Positions 18,294 through 27,585 of a stretch of DNA of 64,000 bases are shown piece by piece. The position numbers were made by a program, and so were the translations under genes. The first letter of the stretch is position 1; every line of letters starts with the position of its first letter. Location: NCBI RefSeq assembly GCF_009725235.1, contig NZ_WJFC01000020.1:1-64000 (forward strand), given 5' to 3'. Below the pieces are notes generated by a model. The model saw only the letters and a program-made list of their open reading frames with translations. It made no database searches and was not told the origin of the DNA. This stretch comes from Scytonema sp. UIC 10036 (GTDB taxonomy: Bacteria; Cyanobacteriota; Cyanobacteriia; Cyanobacteriales; Nostocaceae).

Positions 18294-19601
18294 GTGTTCG
18301 TTGTTGTTATTTGTTGTTGTTGTAAAGAAAATGCAAAAAATCTCAAGCTTTATTGGGAATTTCTGCAAGACGAGGGGCTTGATTGGAAAACAATAAAATT
18401 AGACCAATTGGCAGAATTTATTCATTGGCTACGTAATCCTAACCCAGGAATTTATCCAATAACTCCGACTGAGGCAACTCGGACGAATCGAACTATTAAT
18501 CAAATTCTTTCTACAATCAGTAGCTTTGACGAGTTTCATGCACGTCTAGGGAATTTTTCCGGAGTAGAATTAACAACTAATAAAGTGGCGTATCCATCTC
18601 AATACAAACCATTTTTGTATGGGATAGCTAATCAATCTCAAGTGAGAAAGCGATTACTGAAAGTTAAAGAGCCGAAGCGATTTCCCAAATGCTTAACTTC
18701 GATTCAAGTTCAACAATTAATAAAAGCTTGTAATACATTGAGAGATAAGTTTTTAATTTGCCTTCTTTATGAGACAGGACTACGAATAGGAGAAGCATTA
18801 GGATTACGCCATGAAGATATGCTAACTGAAGGTAGAAATGAAATTTTTGTGCGCTTTCGAGAGAATATAAATGGTGCAAGAGCAAAGTCAAGAGTTGAGC
18901 GTCTCCTAGCTGTGAATATTGATTTAATGCGGTTATATTCTAACTATTTAATAGACGAGTATCCAGTTGAAGCTGACTGTGATTATGTATTCGTCAATAT
19001 TAAAAGTGGGCAAATTGGAGAACCAATGAAGGTATCGAGAGCAAAAGCTTTGTTCCAAGATTTATCTGATAAAACTGGGATTCATGTTTCTCCCCATTTG
19101 TTAAGGCATACGTTAGCTACAAGAATGGTGAATGAAGGAGTACCATTAACTGTTATTCAAAAATATTTAGGGCATAAATCCCCTGATATGACAATGACAT
19201 ACGCTCATATTCACGATCAAACTATGCGTGCTTGTATAGATAAATTTCATGGAAAAGTAGTCAATATTTCTGGAGAGACGGTAGTTGTTAATTCGTCACT
19301 GGATCATAACCAAGATTTACAGTGGATGAGACGTAATATTTTGGCTCAGGCATTACCAAATGGTTCATGCGCTCGACCGATGATTAAAGGTGCCTGTCCC
19401 CATGCCAACGCTTGCCTTACCTGTAATGATTTTCGTACCACAATTGAATTTCTTAGTCAACATAAAGAACAACATAAACATTGTACAGAGATGATTGATA
19501 AGGCTAAGTTAAATGGCTGGCAACGACAAGTAGAAATGAACGAGCAGATCCTACAAAGTTTAGAGAAAATTATTGATTCTCTGGAGAAATCAGATGAATA
19601 A
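18294..19601 (+). pseudogene. Second tyrosine recombinase, N-terminally truncated
   Basis: The catalytic domain is intact: 'YETGLRIGEALGL', 'SPHLLRHTLATRM', 'LGHKSPDMTMTYAHIH', then a Cys motif 'CPHANACLTCNDF'. The homologous part begins only at 'AKNLKLYWEFLQDEGL', preceded by a low-complexity 'VVVICCCC' from a GTTGTT repeat. Relatives carry roughly 80-100 more residues before this point. The first GTG is at 18294, so the product would lack most of the core-binding domain. The truncation point is the junction with the first module. Confidence 0.7.
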
Positions 19602-20235
19602 AGGCGTACAAATATCCAATTTAAAAGCAGCTGCACAGAAGAAAAAAGAATCAGCTCTTTCAAAAACTGAATCAGCTATTAAACAAATAATAAAGCAAGG
19701 AAAGAAAATAAATATGTCTGTTGTTGCTGCATATGCCAATGTTAGTGTTAGCTATCTTTACAAGTATCCGGAGATTAAACAGAGAATTCAACAATTAAGA
19801 GACCAACAGGTTTTACCTGTTCGTTCAAAAAATTCCCAGGCAACCGAGGCTTCTAACCAAGTAATAATCACCCAACTTCGTTCAAGGATTAAACAGTTAG
19901 ACGTAGAAGTAAAAGAGCTAAAATTAATTAATGAAACTCTTGCAGGTCAACTTCACGAGTTTATGGGTTATCAAGTACAAGTACAACATCTTCAATCACA
20001 AAATATCGAGTTACAGTCTAAGTTAGACTCAATTAAAAAGCAACAAACCGCAATACCAAGCCGAAAAAGAAGTAACTTATATCCTAAACAGAAACAGCCC
20101 GAAGTGAGTTTACACATTAAAACAGAACTAAGAGCATTGGGTATTAAACTTACTAGTACATTACGACGTACTATTAACAGTGTCACTGAAATAACGGTTT
20201 TAAATGCTATTGAAGCGTTAAAACAAGCACGCTAA
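19594..20235 (+). CDS. Second TnpC-like DUF6262-type protein, frameshifted at the C-terminus
   Basis: ATG 19594 overlaps the previous gene by 8 bp. The 213-residue product has an HTH-like start ('VSVSYLYKYPE') and a coiled coil, then 'LGIKLTSTLRRTINS', as in the first copy. After the stop at 20233-20235 the +1 frame continues for 33 codons ('RSPGGWLKCAIEGGW') to 20332. This parallels 'RSKAALFRSALENDW' of the first copy, so a one-base change probably cut off the native C-terminus. Confidence 0.72.
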   Translation: MNKGVQISNLKAAAQKKKESALSKTESAIKQIIKQGKKINMSVVAAYANVSVSYLYKYPEIKQRIQQLRDQQVLPVRSKNSQATEASNQVIITQLRSRIKQLDVEVKELKLINETLAGQLHEFMGYQVQVQHLQSQNIELQSKLDSIKKQQTAIPSRKRSNLYPKQKQPEVSLHIKTELRALGIKLTSTLRRTINSVTEITVLNAIEALKQAR

Positions 20236-20563
20236 GACAGAGAATATTCGTAGTCCTGGGGGCTGGCTTAAATGTGCGATAGAAGGAGGATGGGTTAAAA
20301 ATAAAGCTCAAGTAAATAGAGATAATTTGTAATCTTTTTAGATTTTGTATAAGCTGGTATAAAATTTGTTGTTGAGAGGAAATTTATCGGAAATATTCCC
20401 AGAAGCTAAGAGAGTGATTCAGCTTTAATAATAAGTTATTAGTAAAAATCAGAAAAAAGATTTAATCGAAGCGTGCAACATCTCAGAGAGGTAATCAATA
20501 CTCGATATAAATTCAAGCTATGTTGTAGATGTTGTGTAGTCTTTGAAATGTAAGCGTTTAATT

Positions 20564-21643
20564 TTATGTTATGGAGTCTCTACACAAGATAAAACCTTTA
20601 TCCCGTATACGTTGTGGACGTTGTGGAGTATATAAGTTCTGATTATTGACACGTCCGTTATCTATTTCATTCTTAATTCCCTCATTCCAACCAAATACAA
20701 TTTTACCTATTCCTGATTCTAAGCATTTATTGATGATTGTACGTGCAGATTTCTTGATAAAATCGCGAACTTGATTGTTTCTGGTTTGTGTTGCTCTGGC
20801 TAAACTTCCACTCCAAAAATTTACATCCTTACCCTTTTTTAGCTTAGATATAGTTTTATTATAAAATTGATTTATTGCCTTTAACGGTCGCCCATTTATG
20901 ATAAATCCTTCTTCACCTGTGTTCGGAATACAGGTAACAAAGTTGTTTAATCCGATGTCGATTCCTAAAACACTTGACTTTTCTAATGTAGCAACAATTT
21001 CATTTTTCTTTCTGCATACCCAATGTAGATAAATCTTTCTATGCTTTGATGTAATCACTAGCTCAACAAGACGTTGGGGGTCAACATCATCAGGAACCCT
21101 AAACTTCAATCTTTCATTAACAGTGCTTCCCATGACATCTTCTTTGTGCTGCTTCTTGAACATAATGCCAGTAGAAACAGTAGCAAATATAATGCCATGT
21201 TCTTGTGATAAATTTACTGATTGACTGGGATATGTCACTTCAAACATACCACCTTTTTGACGATAACCAGGTAATTTAGGTTTTTTAGCTCCTTCAGAAT
21301 AATGTTTATCTAAAAGCTGTTTGAATGATTTGAAATTCTCCGCCACTTTGTGAGCAACGGATTGTGCTGCTTGAGAATGCAACATTTTATAGTGGTAATT
21401 CTCCTTAAAGTCGGTTTGTAAATCTATAGTCAAAGACTGAAAATTTAGCGTATTGTATACAAAAAATCCTTGCCTCAAATTGAAAGTCAAAGTGTTGTAT
21501 AAACTGTTTGCGTGTTCTAAGATGTCAGATATTACAGCATACCCAAGACTTGATAATTTAAGGTGCTGTATAACAGTTGAAACATATGTATTTTTGTTCT
21601 TTTCTTTATCTAGCTCTTTTTGTTCTTTACTCTTAAATCCCAT
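20564..21643 (-). pseudogene. tnpB: IS605-type TnpB (RNA-guided nuclease family), C-terminally truncated
   Basis: The 359-residue frame has the TnpB N-terminal region, 'LGIDIGLNNFVTCI' (RuvC-I Asp) and 'KIVFGWNEGIKNEI' (RuvC-II region). After 'NNQN' the family sequence stops and an unrelated 'LYTPQRPQRIRDKG' tail leads to the stop. The zinc ribbon and the RuvC-III Asp are missing, so it should be inactive as a nuclease, and the guide-RNA region that normally overlaps the 3' end is lost here. It diverges from the Y1 transposase gene at 21786. Confidence 0.85.
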
Positions 21644-21785
21644 GTCAAAGTCCTAATCAAATCATAAATCACTCGACAACGCTGTAATTTCAGTCTAGAA
21701 ACACTCTCCGAATTTAATTTGCTTGACTCGATATATTTGACTACAATCAGTATAGCAGATTTTCCGGGCATGACAAGAAATCTTT

Positions 21786-22199
21786 ATGACTAAACTGAGA
21801 AGCGGCTCACACGTTGTTTTTTCTATTCACTTGCATATAGTATTTGTGACTAAGTACAGGCGAAAGGTGTTTACACAACAAATGATTGATGATATGAAAG
21901 AAATATTTGAGCGTGTATTAGAGTCAAATAACTCTAAACTTGCAGATTGCAACGGGGAACCAGATCATGTACATTTACTAATTGACCTACATCCAGATAA
22001 TAATATTTCTGATTTAGTAGCATCCCTAAAATCAGCAAGCAGTAGAATATTGAGAGAAAAATATAAATCTACAATTGATAAATATTATTGGGGTAAAGCT
22101 AAACTTTGGCACGACTCAAAATGTATTGTATCTTGTGGAGGTGCGCCACTCGAAACAGTAAAGCAGTATATTCAAAATCAATCAGGGGGGAGAGAGTAA
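21786..22199 (+). CDS. tnpA: IS200/IS605-type Y1 transposase
   Basis: The 137-residue protein has the HUH motif in 'EPDHVHLLIDLHP' and the catalytic Tyr in 'VKQYIQNQ'. The length is right and the frame is intact, so it may still act on compatible ends. It is divergent from the truncated tnpB, the IS605 arrangement. Single-strand transposition uses the hairpins in the element ends; one candidate end lies directly after the stop. Confidence 0.92.
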   Translation: MTKLRSGSHVVFSIHLHIVFVTKYRRKVFTQQMIDDMKEIFERVLESNNSKLADCNGEPDHVHLLIDLHPDNNISDLVASLKSASSRILREKYKSTIDKYYWGKAKLWHDSKCIVSCGGAPLETVKQYIQNQSGGRE

Positions 22200-22265
22200 A
22201 ATAGTAGGGCATCGAACCCTACTATTTTACCGCTATCCATCCCCACCGCACTCAGGGATGGGGAA
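22198..22265. other. IS605-type end: two hairpins after tnpA
   Basis: A perfect 12-bp stem AAAATAGTAGGG/CCCTACTATTTT (22198-22209 with 22217-22228) can terminate tnpA. A second hairpin CCATCCC/GGGATGG (22237-22243 with 22255-22261) with a CACCGCACTCA loop looks like the subterminal hairpin used by Y1 transposases. The CCCCACCGCA string recurs at 8590-8600, at the proposed other end. Confidence 0.6.
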
Positions 22266-22302
22266 TTCCGCGAATTAGTTAAAATATAAAATCTAAAGTA
22301 GA

Positions 22303-22410
22303 ATGACAAACGACCGTCGCCTAATTGAAGACTTTATCCCTATTCGTGAAATTTCCCTTGAAGCAGCACGAGAAAAATCGATTAGAAAAGGACATATTTC
22401 CACACTCCAT
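22303..22410 (+). pseudogene. N-terminal fragment of a DUF1156 DNA methylase gene
   Basis: Thirty-six codons, from 'MTNDRRLIEDFIPIREI' to 'GHISTLH', match the start of DUF1156-type DNA methylases, which normally continue 'LWWARRP'. Homology stops abruptly at 22410 and the frame enters an FGE relic. The remaining gene body is not in the window. Such methylases occur in defence and restriction loci. Confidence 0.75.
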
Positions 22411-22430
22411 GGCGGCAAAAAAACAATAAA

Positions 22431-22574
22431 GATAATCAACGCATACGGCGTGGTGGTTCGTTGGACAGTCCAGAACTGTTCGGTGTGATGTTAGCAATAG
22501 CATCCAAAAATCAAACCGGGTCGGGTATTTTGGTAAGCGATCGCTGAACAGTTGCTCGATCCATTTTAAAGTAT
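22431..22574 (+). pseudogene. Relic of an FGE gene end plus TR 3' flank (copy B)
   Basis: 22431-22466 encodes 'DNQRIRRGGSLD', resembling the FGE C-terminal 'RxLRGGSW' start of the VR/TR ('MLRGGSWNN'). From 22467 to 22574 the sequence matches the TR 3' flank (6862-6906 plus 7669-7729). About 150 bp of the TR/VR-like section is missing between the two parts. It includes the empty IS1 target CAAAAATC at 22505-22512. This looks like the deleted remains of a second FGE/TR cassette. Confidence 0.6.
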
Positions 22575-22679
22575 TGCGACAGGGCTAAGCTGGCATTACT
22601 TATCCTGCGTTACGTTTTTCTTGCTAGATGGTGAAATTTTTCGCTCGCGACTGCCTTGTGTAGCACTGAATACAGGAGG

Positions 22680-22757
22680 CGGAGCCTCTACTAAGGCATT
22701 CCCAGGCGGAGCCTGGGAACGAGAGGAGAAGTGAGTGCTGGTCACTGGTCACTGTTT
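22680..22757. repeat. Palindromic GGCGGAGCC / TTCCCAGG repeat and GTCACTG array
   Basis: An inverted-repeat element with the GGAGGCGGAGCCTC and TTCCCAGGCGGAGCCTGGGAA strings of the family seen at 30.1, 37.6 and 41.7 kb is followed by GGTCACT units. The last unit supplies the stop codon of the WD40 gene on the minus strand. Confidence 0.7.
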
Positions 22758-25138
22758 TGCTGCCAAATTTTCAGTGTCTTATCGGAACTACCACTAGCAA
22801 TAAATTGACCATTGGGGCTTATGGCAATGGAATTCACGACTGCTGAATGCCCGGAAAAAGTTTGTAGCAGTTCTCCTGTCTGCAAACACCACATCTTAAT
22901 AGTTGTGTCTGCACTGGCGCTGAGGATACTTTGCCCATCTGGAGTCATGGCTACCGATTTTACTTCATCTGAATGCCCTGTTAAAGTATGGAGGACTTCT
23001 CCACTGTCTAGATGCCAAATTTTGACAGTTGTATCAGTACTACCACTGGCAAGAAGTAATCCATCTGAACTCATCGCTACCGAATTGACTGCGCCTGAAT
23101 GTCCGCTAAAGGTATGTAATGGGTCTCCGGTACGTGGATTCCACAGTCTTATTTTGTGGTCGCTGCTACCGCTTGCTAAAGTTGTGCCATCAGAACTGAT
23201 AACGGCATCATAAACTACAGATGAATGCCAAAGGGTACAAATGCGATCGCCTGTTTGCAAGTTCCAAATTTTAATTTTATTACTACCTGTAGCCAAAATT
23301 TGACCATCTGGACTAATAGCTATACAGTTAACTGGTTTTTGATGTCCCAGTAGCGTGTGTATTAGTTTACCTGTGGGAAGATACCAAACTTTAACGTTGC
23401 TTCTAGGGTGTTCGCAACTACCAACAGCCAAAAACTTTCCATCAGAGCTGACTGCAACAGATGAAACTTCTCCGATATTTCCTGTTAACGTGCGAATGAC
23501 TTTGCCAGTTGAAAGATTCCATACCTTAATTGTTTTATCTGCGGAGCCACTGACTGCGGTCAACCCATCTGAACTAATGGCAACTGATGTAATTTTGTCA
23601 GAATGCCCTGTTAAAGTATAGCTGAGATTGTAAGCTGATTCCTGTTTTCGTTGTGCTTTGAGGTTCGCTATTGTATTCAAAAGCTCTTTAACATAAGTCA
23701 TACTTTGATTGTCGCCAATCATAGCAAAACATTGCTTTAACTTTCCAAGATATTCTTCATCTTCTCCCCTCACGGCGGCTCGCATTTCTTCTAATGGATG
23801 TCTTCCTGGCTGATGGGTAACTTGACGCAATCTCAACCAAGTGTTTATGGAATAGTCAAGTTGTTGCTTTGCCCAAGTGCGATCGCTTAAATGAGATAAA
23901 CTTTGAGCGAGTTGCAAAGCTAATTCAGGAATCCAGTAATTGCGCTCTATCTCTAATGCTTGGTAAAGTTGCTTGTAACCTGTTGCGATCGCTTGTAGTG
24001 TTGTCACATCCAGATTATCTTTTAGCAAACTGGGCAGCAATTTTGGTAATATAGGGGGAACATCGTGATAAATTAGGTGGTAAGAATCAGTCACCCAACT
24101 TGCTGCTAAAATGTGACAGGTGACTAAAACCTGGCAGAGCTTGTCAATATCTTGACGATTCACGTGATATTTCAAAGATAATTTACTCACGTCAATTCCC
24201 TTAGCTCTCCATCTTTCCTCCTTCTCCAAAATTTCTAAGTTAGCAGCATTGTCTTGACCGAGAGCGTGAATTTCCTCTAAATCTTCTCCCATCGCTATCA
24301 GTTCATCTCGGATGCTTCTCCACTCCAAAGCACGGTTTTTAGCTGATTGATAAACAATTTCTTTTAATGGTAGTTGAGCAATGGTTTTATAGTAATAGTT
24401 TTCTTGTCCAATTCCCCAGTAACCAATGCGGAAATTGAGGTAATCTCCACTAGCCTCAGACTCTAAAATCAAAATAGGCTCTGTTTTCAACATTCCATAC
24501 AAAGCTTTGATACTAGATTCACTGTGAAAACGTTTGCTATCCCAGGCTCCTGCTAAAAACTCTGTTGGTCTCACGGGATCGTGAAGTGAGTAATGGCTGT
24601 TCAGAAAATCTCGCAATCCTTCAGCTAGTTTTAGCTCTATATTTGAAATATCTTCTTCACGGCGATCGTATTTATCAAACTTGATTTTAGGAGGAGCAAG
24701 GAAAATTTTGAGCGGAGTGCGTCCATTCTGAGAATGAGATTCTAAAATCTGTGAAGGTGATAAGCGCAAAGGCCAACTGTCAAAAATTTTATTCACTTCA
24801 GATAGCTTAAGTGCTGTTTCACGCTGATAAGTTGCTATCTGTAATTGTGCTTTATGATAATAAACTGCTAACTCCTGTTGTTGAATTTTTTCTTGCTCGG
24901 CTTCTCTCCCATAACTAATGCTTTGACTGGCGTTGCTGACAGTCTCAAGAACTTGCTTGATTTCTTCTGAAGGAAGAAATTTTGTTATAGAGGAACTAGC
25001 TTCACTTCTTTTTTCTATAAAATTTGCAATAACAGGCGCAAACTCTAGTACAAGTTGAATGAGTAACTTTAATCCGGGCTCCATAAACAGATGCCTGTGA
25101 GATAAATATTCTTGAATCGGGTCTAATATTAATTTCAA
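22742..25138 (-). CDS. WD40-repeat protein with a long unassigned N-terminal region
   Basis: The 798-residue protein has seven C-terminal WD40 blades from about residue 508 ('LTGHSDKITSVAISSDG', 'LASGSTDTTVKIWHLDSG' and so on), enough for one propeller. The N-terminal 500 residues are mostly helical, with a coiled coil near 85-125 and a 'PLKIFLAPPKIKF' segment. I know this arrangement only as a cyanobacterial type without an assigned function. The last residues 'NSDQ' and the stop come from a GTGACCA repeat array. The protein is probably a scaffold or signalling component. A small unknown gene lies 196 bp upstream on the same strand. A fragment of a related gene sits at 7766. Confidence 0.82.
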   Translation of the reverse strand: MKLILDPIQEYLSHRHLFMEPGLKLLIQLVLEFAPVIANFIEKRSEASSSITKFLPSEEIKQVLETVSNASQSISYGREAEQEKIQQQELAVYYHKAQLQIATYQRETALKLSEVNKIFDSWPLRLSPSQILESHSQNGRTPLKIFLAPPKIKFDKYDRREEDISNIELKLAEGLRDFLNSHYSLHDPVRPTEFLAGAWDSKRFHSESSIKALYGMLKTEPILILESEASGDYLNFRIGYWGIGQENYYYKTIAQLPLKEIVYQSAKNRALEWRSIRDELIAMGEDLEEIHALGQDNAANLEILEKEERWRAKGIDVSKLSLKYHVNRQDIDKLCQVLVTCHILAASWVTDSYHLIYHDVPPILPKLLPSLLKDNLDVTTLQAIATGYKQLYQALEIERNYWIPELALQLAQSLSHLSDRTWAKQQLDYSINTWLRLRQVTHQPGRHPLEEMRAAVRGEDEEYLGKLKQCFAMIGDNQSMTYVKELLNTIANLKAQRKQESAYNLSYTLTGHSDKITSVAISSDGLTAVSGSADKTIKVWNLSTGKVIRTLTGNIGEVSSVAVSSDGKFLAVGSCEHPRSNVKVWYLPTGKLIHTLLGHQKPVNCIAISPDGQILATGSNKIKIWNLQTGDRICTLWHSSVVYDAVISSDGTTLASGSSDHKIRLWNPRTGDPLHTFSGHSGAVNSVAMSSDGLLLASGSTDTTVKIWHLDSGEVLHTLTGHSDEVKSVAMTPDGQSILSASADTTIKMWCLQTGELLQTFSGHSAVVNSIAISPNGQFIASGSSDKTLKIWQQNSDQ

Positions 25139-25334
25139 TGATAGCTCTATTGTTTTCCGGATAATTTAGTTGTATATTTTCTTACTTTTGATCCACGGGG
25201 GCTACAGGAGCTTTTTCCGTACCTAGTTTTTCATACACAACTGCTATTGCCCATTCCGAACAAACCTTGAAAAATTAATACTTGCTTTAGATCGGCTCAA
25301 TTTCTATTTCTTCACAACAGGGTCAAAGACTTAT

Positions 25335-25676
25335 TTATTCAACCAATCTGTTGAAAATATTCTGGGCGCGATCGCGAACATTTTCAACACCCTTGGCTAA
25401 CTGATAAAAGACTTCCCATTCATCAGCCGTCACTTTTATGTATAATTTATGACTCTGAATGGATGCTGTAAATTGTTGGCTATCCGAACGTGAAACTTTT
25501 AGGTAGTATCCAAGTGTTTCAGGAGAGCAAATTTTTACTTTCCAAGCAATATAGCTAAAGTCATACACAATGACTTCACCCAAATACTGCTTGATTTTGT
25601 GTCGGCTATTATTAAACAATTTCTCAACATCTTGACTAATTTCTCGACTCAGCTTACACGCATCTAGAATATTCAT
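25335..25676 (-). CDS. Hypothetical protein, possibly co-transcribed with the WD40 gene
   Basis: The 113-residue protein has no signal peptide or membrane segment. It begins 'MNILDACKLSREISQDVEKLF', with mixed strands and helices after. I do not recognise the family. It lies upstream of the WD40 gene on the same strand. A GAGGAAAT-type ribosome site precedes ATG 25676. The 25677-25920 stretch upstream is AT-rich and may hold the promoter. Confidence 0.6.
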   Translation of the reverse strand: MNILDACKLSREISQDVEKLFNNSRHKIKQYLGEVIVYDFSYIAWKVKICSPETLGYYLKVSRSDSQQFTASIQSHKLYIKVTADEWEVFYQLAKGVENVRDRAQNIFNRLVE

Positions 25677-25958
25677 AATTTCCTCGTTGCAGTTTATTCA
25701 AAAACAAATATTTAGCTAGAGCATCGGTATAGTAGTCTCAAAAGGCGCGGTTTCTTGATAAAAACCCGCTGTTTGAAAAGTCTATACACGTCTAAAAAAC
25801 TCTTCTTGGTAAAATAAATCGGCTATCCTTAATTTGGTAAAAAAAGTATTATTTATTACATATGCTTATGTGTTTATTCTTAAAACTGATTTTACAAGTG
25901 AGTTACAAGTGAGTTATTGGAATGATACTGAATCTGGCTTATAAACTCCTTTTTGATG

Positions 25959-26133
25959 GAACCGCAAAGACGCAAAGAGCACGAAGAGAAGAAAAAGAAG
26001 ATAAAGGGGGTAGCTACTCCCTTGTTGCTATAAGATTATCGATCTACTTTTCCTCTTACTCCCTTGCTCTTTGCGACGCCCGGAGCTTCAACTCTGGGAA
26101 CCAGAGCAACACACTGGCTCGTCTTTGTGGTTC
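25959..26133. repeat. Palindromic MITE-like repeat (ACCGCAAAGACGC ends), internally interrupted
   Basis: The ends AACCGCAAAGACG and CGTCTTTGTGGTTC are inverted, and an inner pair (GCAAAGAGC / GCTCTTTGC) is also inverted. A segment of the CCGGAGC...CTCTGGGAACCAGAG palindromic family splits the right arm. An 87-codon frame across it (25922-26185) has no protein character. The remaining DNA to 26499 holds nothing I can support. Confidence 0.65.
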
Positions 26134-26499
26134 ATTTAAAGAGGTAATCTTCGGGCGGAAAGGAAGTAATCTGGATTTGGTATGATAACTTGCTGTACCC
26201 GATCGGCAAGCAACTCCTGCTAAGGATGAAAGTAAATAATTTATACACATATAAAATAGTCATAGGGCAGGTATAACCATTACTATATTTCTATTAAAAA
26301 CTTTCATTGTTAACTAATCCCAGTATCTTATATATAAAATATGACACTTTATTTGAGTTAATGACAGAGTATAATTACAGAAAAGCTGTAAACTGGCGAT
26401 CGGCTACCTACTACGGAAAAACTCGCTTGCACCGCTGGGTGTACTCAACTTAATCAGAACTTAGGCAATTTAATAAAGTTTTGCTTAAAATTATCAGGT

Positions 26500-26652
26500 C
26501 TATTGCCACTTAATAGCCTTGGGGTCACAATTTGGATCGCCAACATAACATTTGGTCTGTTTCTGAATTTGGCTGAATATTGCTGCCACAAGTACGAGAG
26601 TTACTAGCAATAGCAACACATTTTCAACAGGCTTCGTATTTCCTGCAGTCAT
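26500..26652 (-). CDS. Small 50-residue single-pass membrane protein
   Basis: The minus-strand frame starts 'MTAGNTKPVENVLLLLVTLV' and ends '...DPKAIKWQ'. A clear transmembrane helix spans about residues 10-26, followed by a polar tail with 'QKQTKCYVGDPNC' (two Cys). Composition and layout look like a real small membrane protein in a gap of over 1 kb. No good ribosome site is visible, so support is only moderate. Confidence 0.5.
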   Translation of the reverse strand: MTAGNTKPVENVLLLLVTLVLVAAIFSQIQKQTKCYVGDPNCDPKAIKWQ

Positions 26653-26803
26653 AGCTTTTACGTTCTAGCAGTGAAGCGATAATAAACGAAGTTGAAGTTA
26701 CGTTCTGTTATTTGGTGACTGTGGGAGCAAGTATCTATAGTGTTTAGGCATTAGTTAATAACTGTTAAAATATTTACAGAACTCAATACTAATTTGGAAT
26801 GCA

Positions 26804-27265
26804 ATGGATTTGGCAACGTTTGGTGCTGGCTGCTTTTGGGCTGCTGAAGCGGCATTTCGTAAAGTAAAGGGTGTGGTGTCAACCTCAGTGGGCTACATGG
26901 GAGGTCATTTTCCCAACCCTTCTTATCTGGATGTGTTATCAAGAATAACAGGTCATGCTGAGGTTGTACAGGTGGAGTATGACCCGCAACAGGTGAGTTA
27001 CGACGAGCTGCTAGAGGTCTTTTGGAATATCCACGACCCGACAACGCTGAATCGTCAGGGACCAGATCGAGGCGAACAGTACAGATCTGTTATCTTTGTT
27101 CATAATGCTCAACAAGAAGAAACTGCAAGATTCTCAAAGGCAAAGCAACAGCAGTCCAGCAGATTTGATAAAGATATAGTGACAGAGATTGTTCCCGCTA
27201 GTGAATATTACTTAGCCACAGCAGAGCACCAGCAGTATTTTGAGAAAAAGGGACGCGCTGTTTGA
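26804..27265 (+). CDS. msrA: Peptide methionine-S-sulfoxide reductase MsrA
   Basis: The 153-residue protein has the catalytic motif GCFWAAE at residues 9-15 and the conserved 'GYMGGHFPNPSY', 'GHAEVVQVEYDP' and 'WNIHDPTT'. It reduces methionine-S-sulfoxide in proteins using thioredoxin. The protein is short at the C-terminus and has no second resolving-Cys tail. It is cytosolic, with no signal peptide. ATG 26804 is the natural start just before the first strand. Confidence 0.95.
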   Translation: MDLATFGAGCFWAAEAAFRKVKGVVSTSVGYMGGHFPNPSYLDVLSRITGHAEVVQVEYDPQQVSYDELLEVFWNIHDPTTLNRQGPDRGEQYRSVIFVHNAQQEETARFSKAKQQQSSRFDKDIVTEIVPASEYYLATAEHQQYFEKKGRAV

Positions 27266-27409
27266 AGGCTGAAAATTTCACTTACATAGCAAAACGCTAA
27301 CAGCATTGTACATACTGCCGCAGCAAGCAACTCAATAAGTTGATAGTAAAACCTCAGAAAATCCTTATTTTTTTTTGTTACTTTTTAAAGTGTGATTTTC
27401 TTAAGATAT

Positions 27410-27436
27410 CCCGCTTACAAGGCGGGCTTTTTTTTT
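27410..27436 (+). terminator. Rho-independent terminator
   Basis: CCCGC (27410-27414) pairs with GCGGG (27422-27426), followed by a nine-T run. It lies 145 bp after msrA, with no other gene between. Confidence 0.7.
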
Positions 27437-27546
27437 GTATTCTTCGTATATTACACGATTTAGCCTGAATTCATTGTTTATTTTTACAAAGTTGGTTAGA
27501 TCCTCGACTTCTTTAAGGATCTGGCTGGTAAATGGGGGGTGAGAAG

Positions 27547-27585
27547 TACTCTCTCGTTCCCAGGCTCTGTCTGGGAACGAGGTGG
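27547..27585. repeat. Palindromic repeat CGTTCCCAG...CTGGGAACG
   Basis: CTCGTTCCCAGGCTCTG and its inverted half GTCTGGGAACGAG form one short copy of the family found at 30.1, 37.6 and 41.7 kb. The 545 bp gap around it (27266-27811) holds otherwise only the terminator. Confidence 0.7.

Noticed and set aside
25922..26185. 87-codon frame as a gene
   Set aside because: It runs through a palindromic MITE-like repeat and its product has no protein-like composition.
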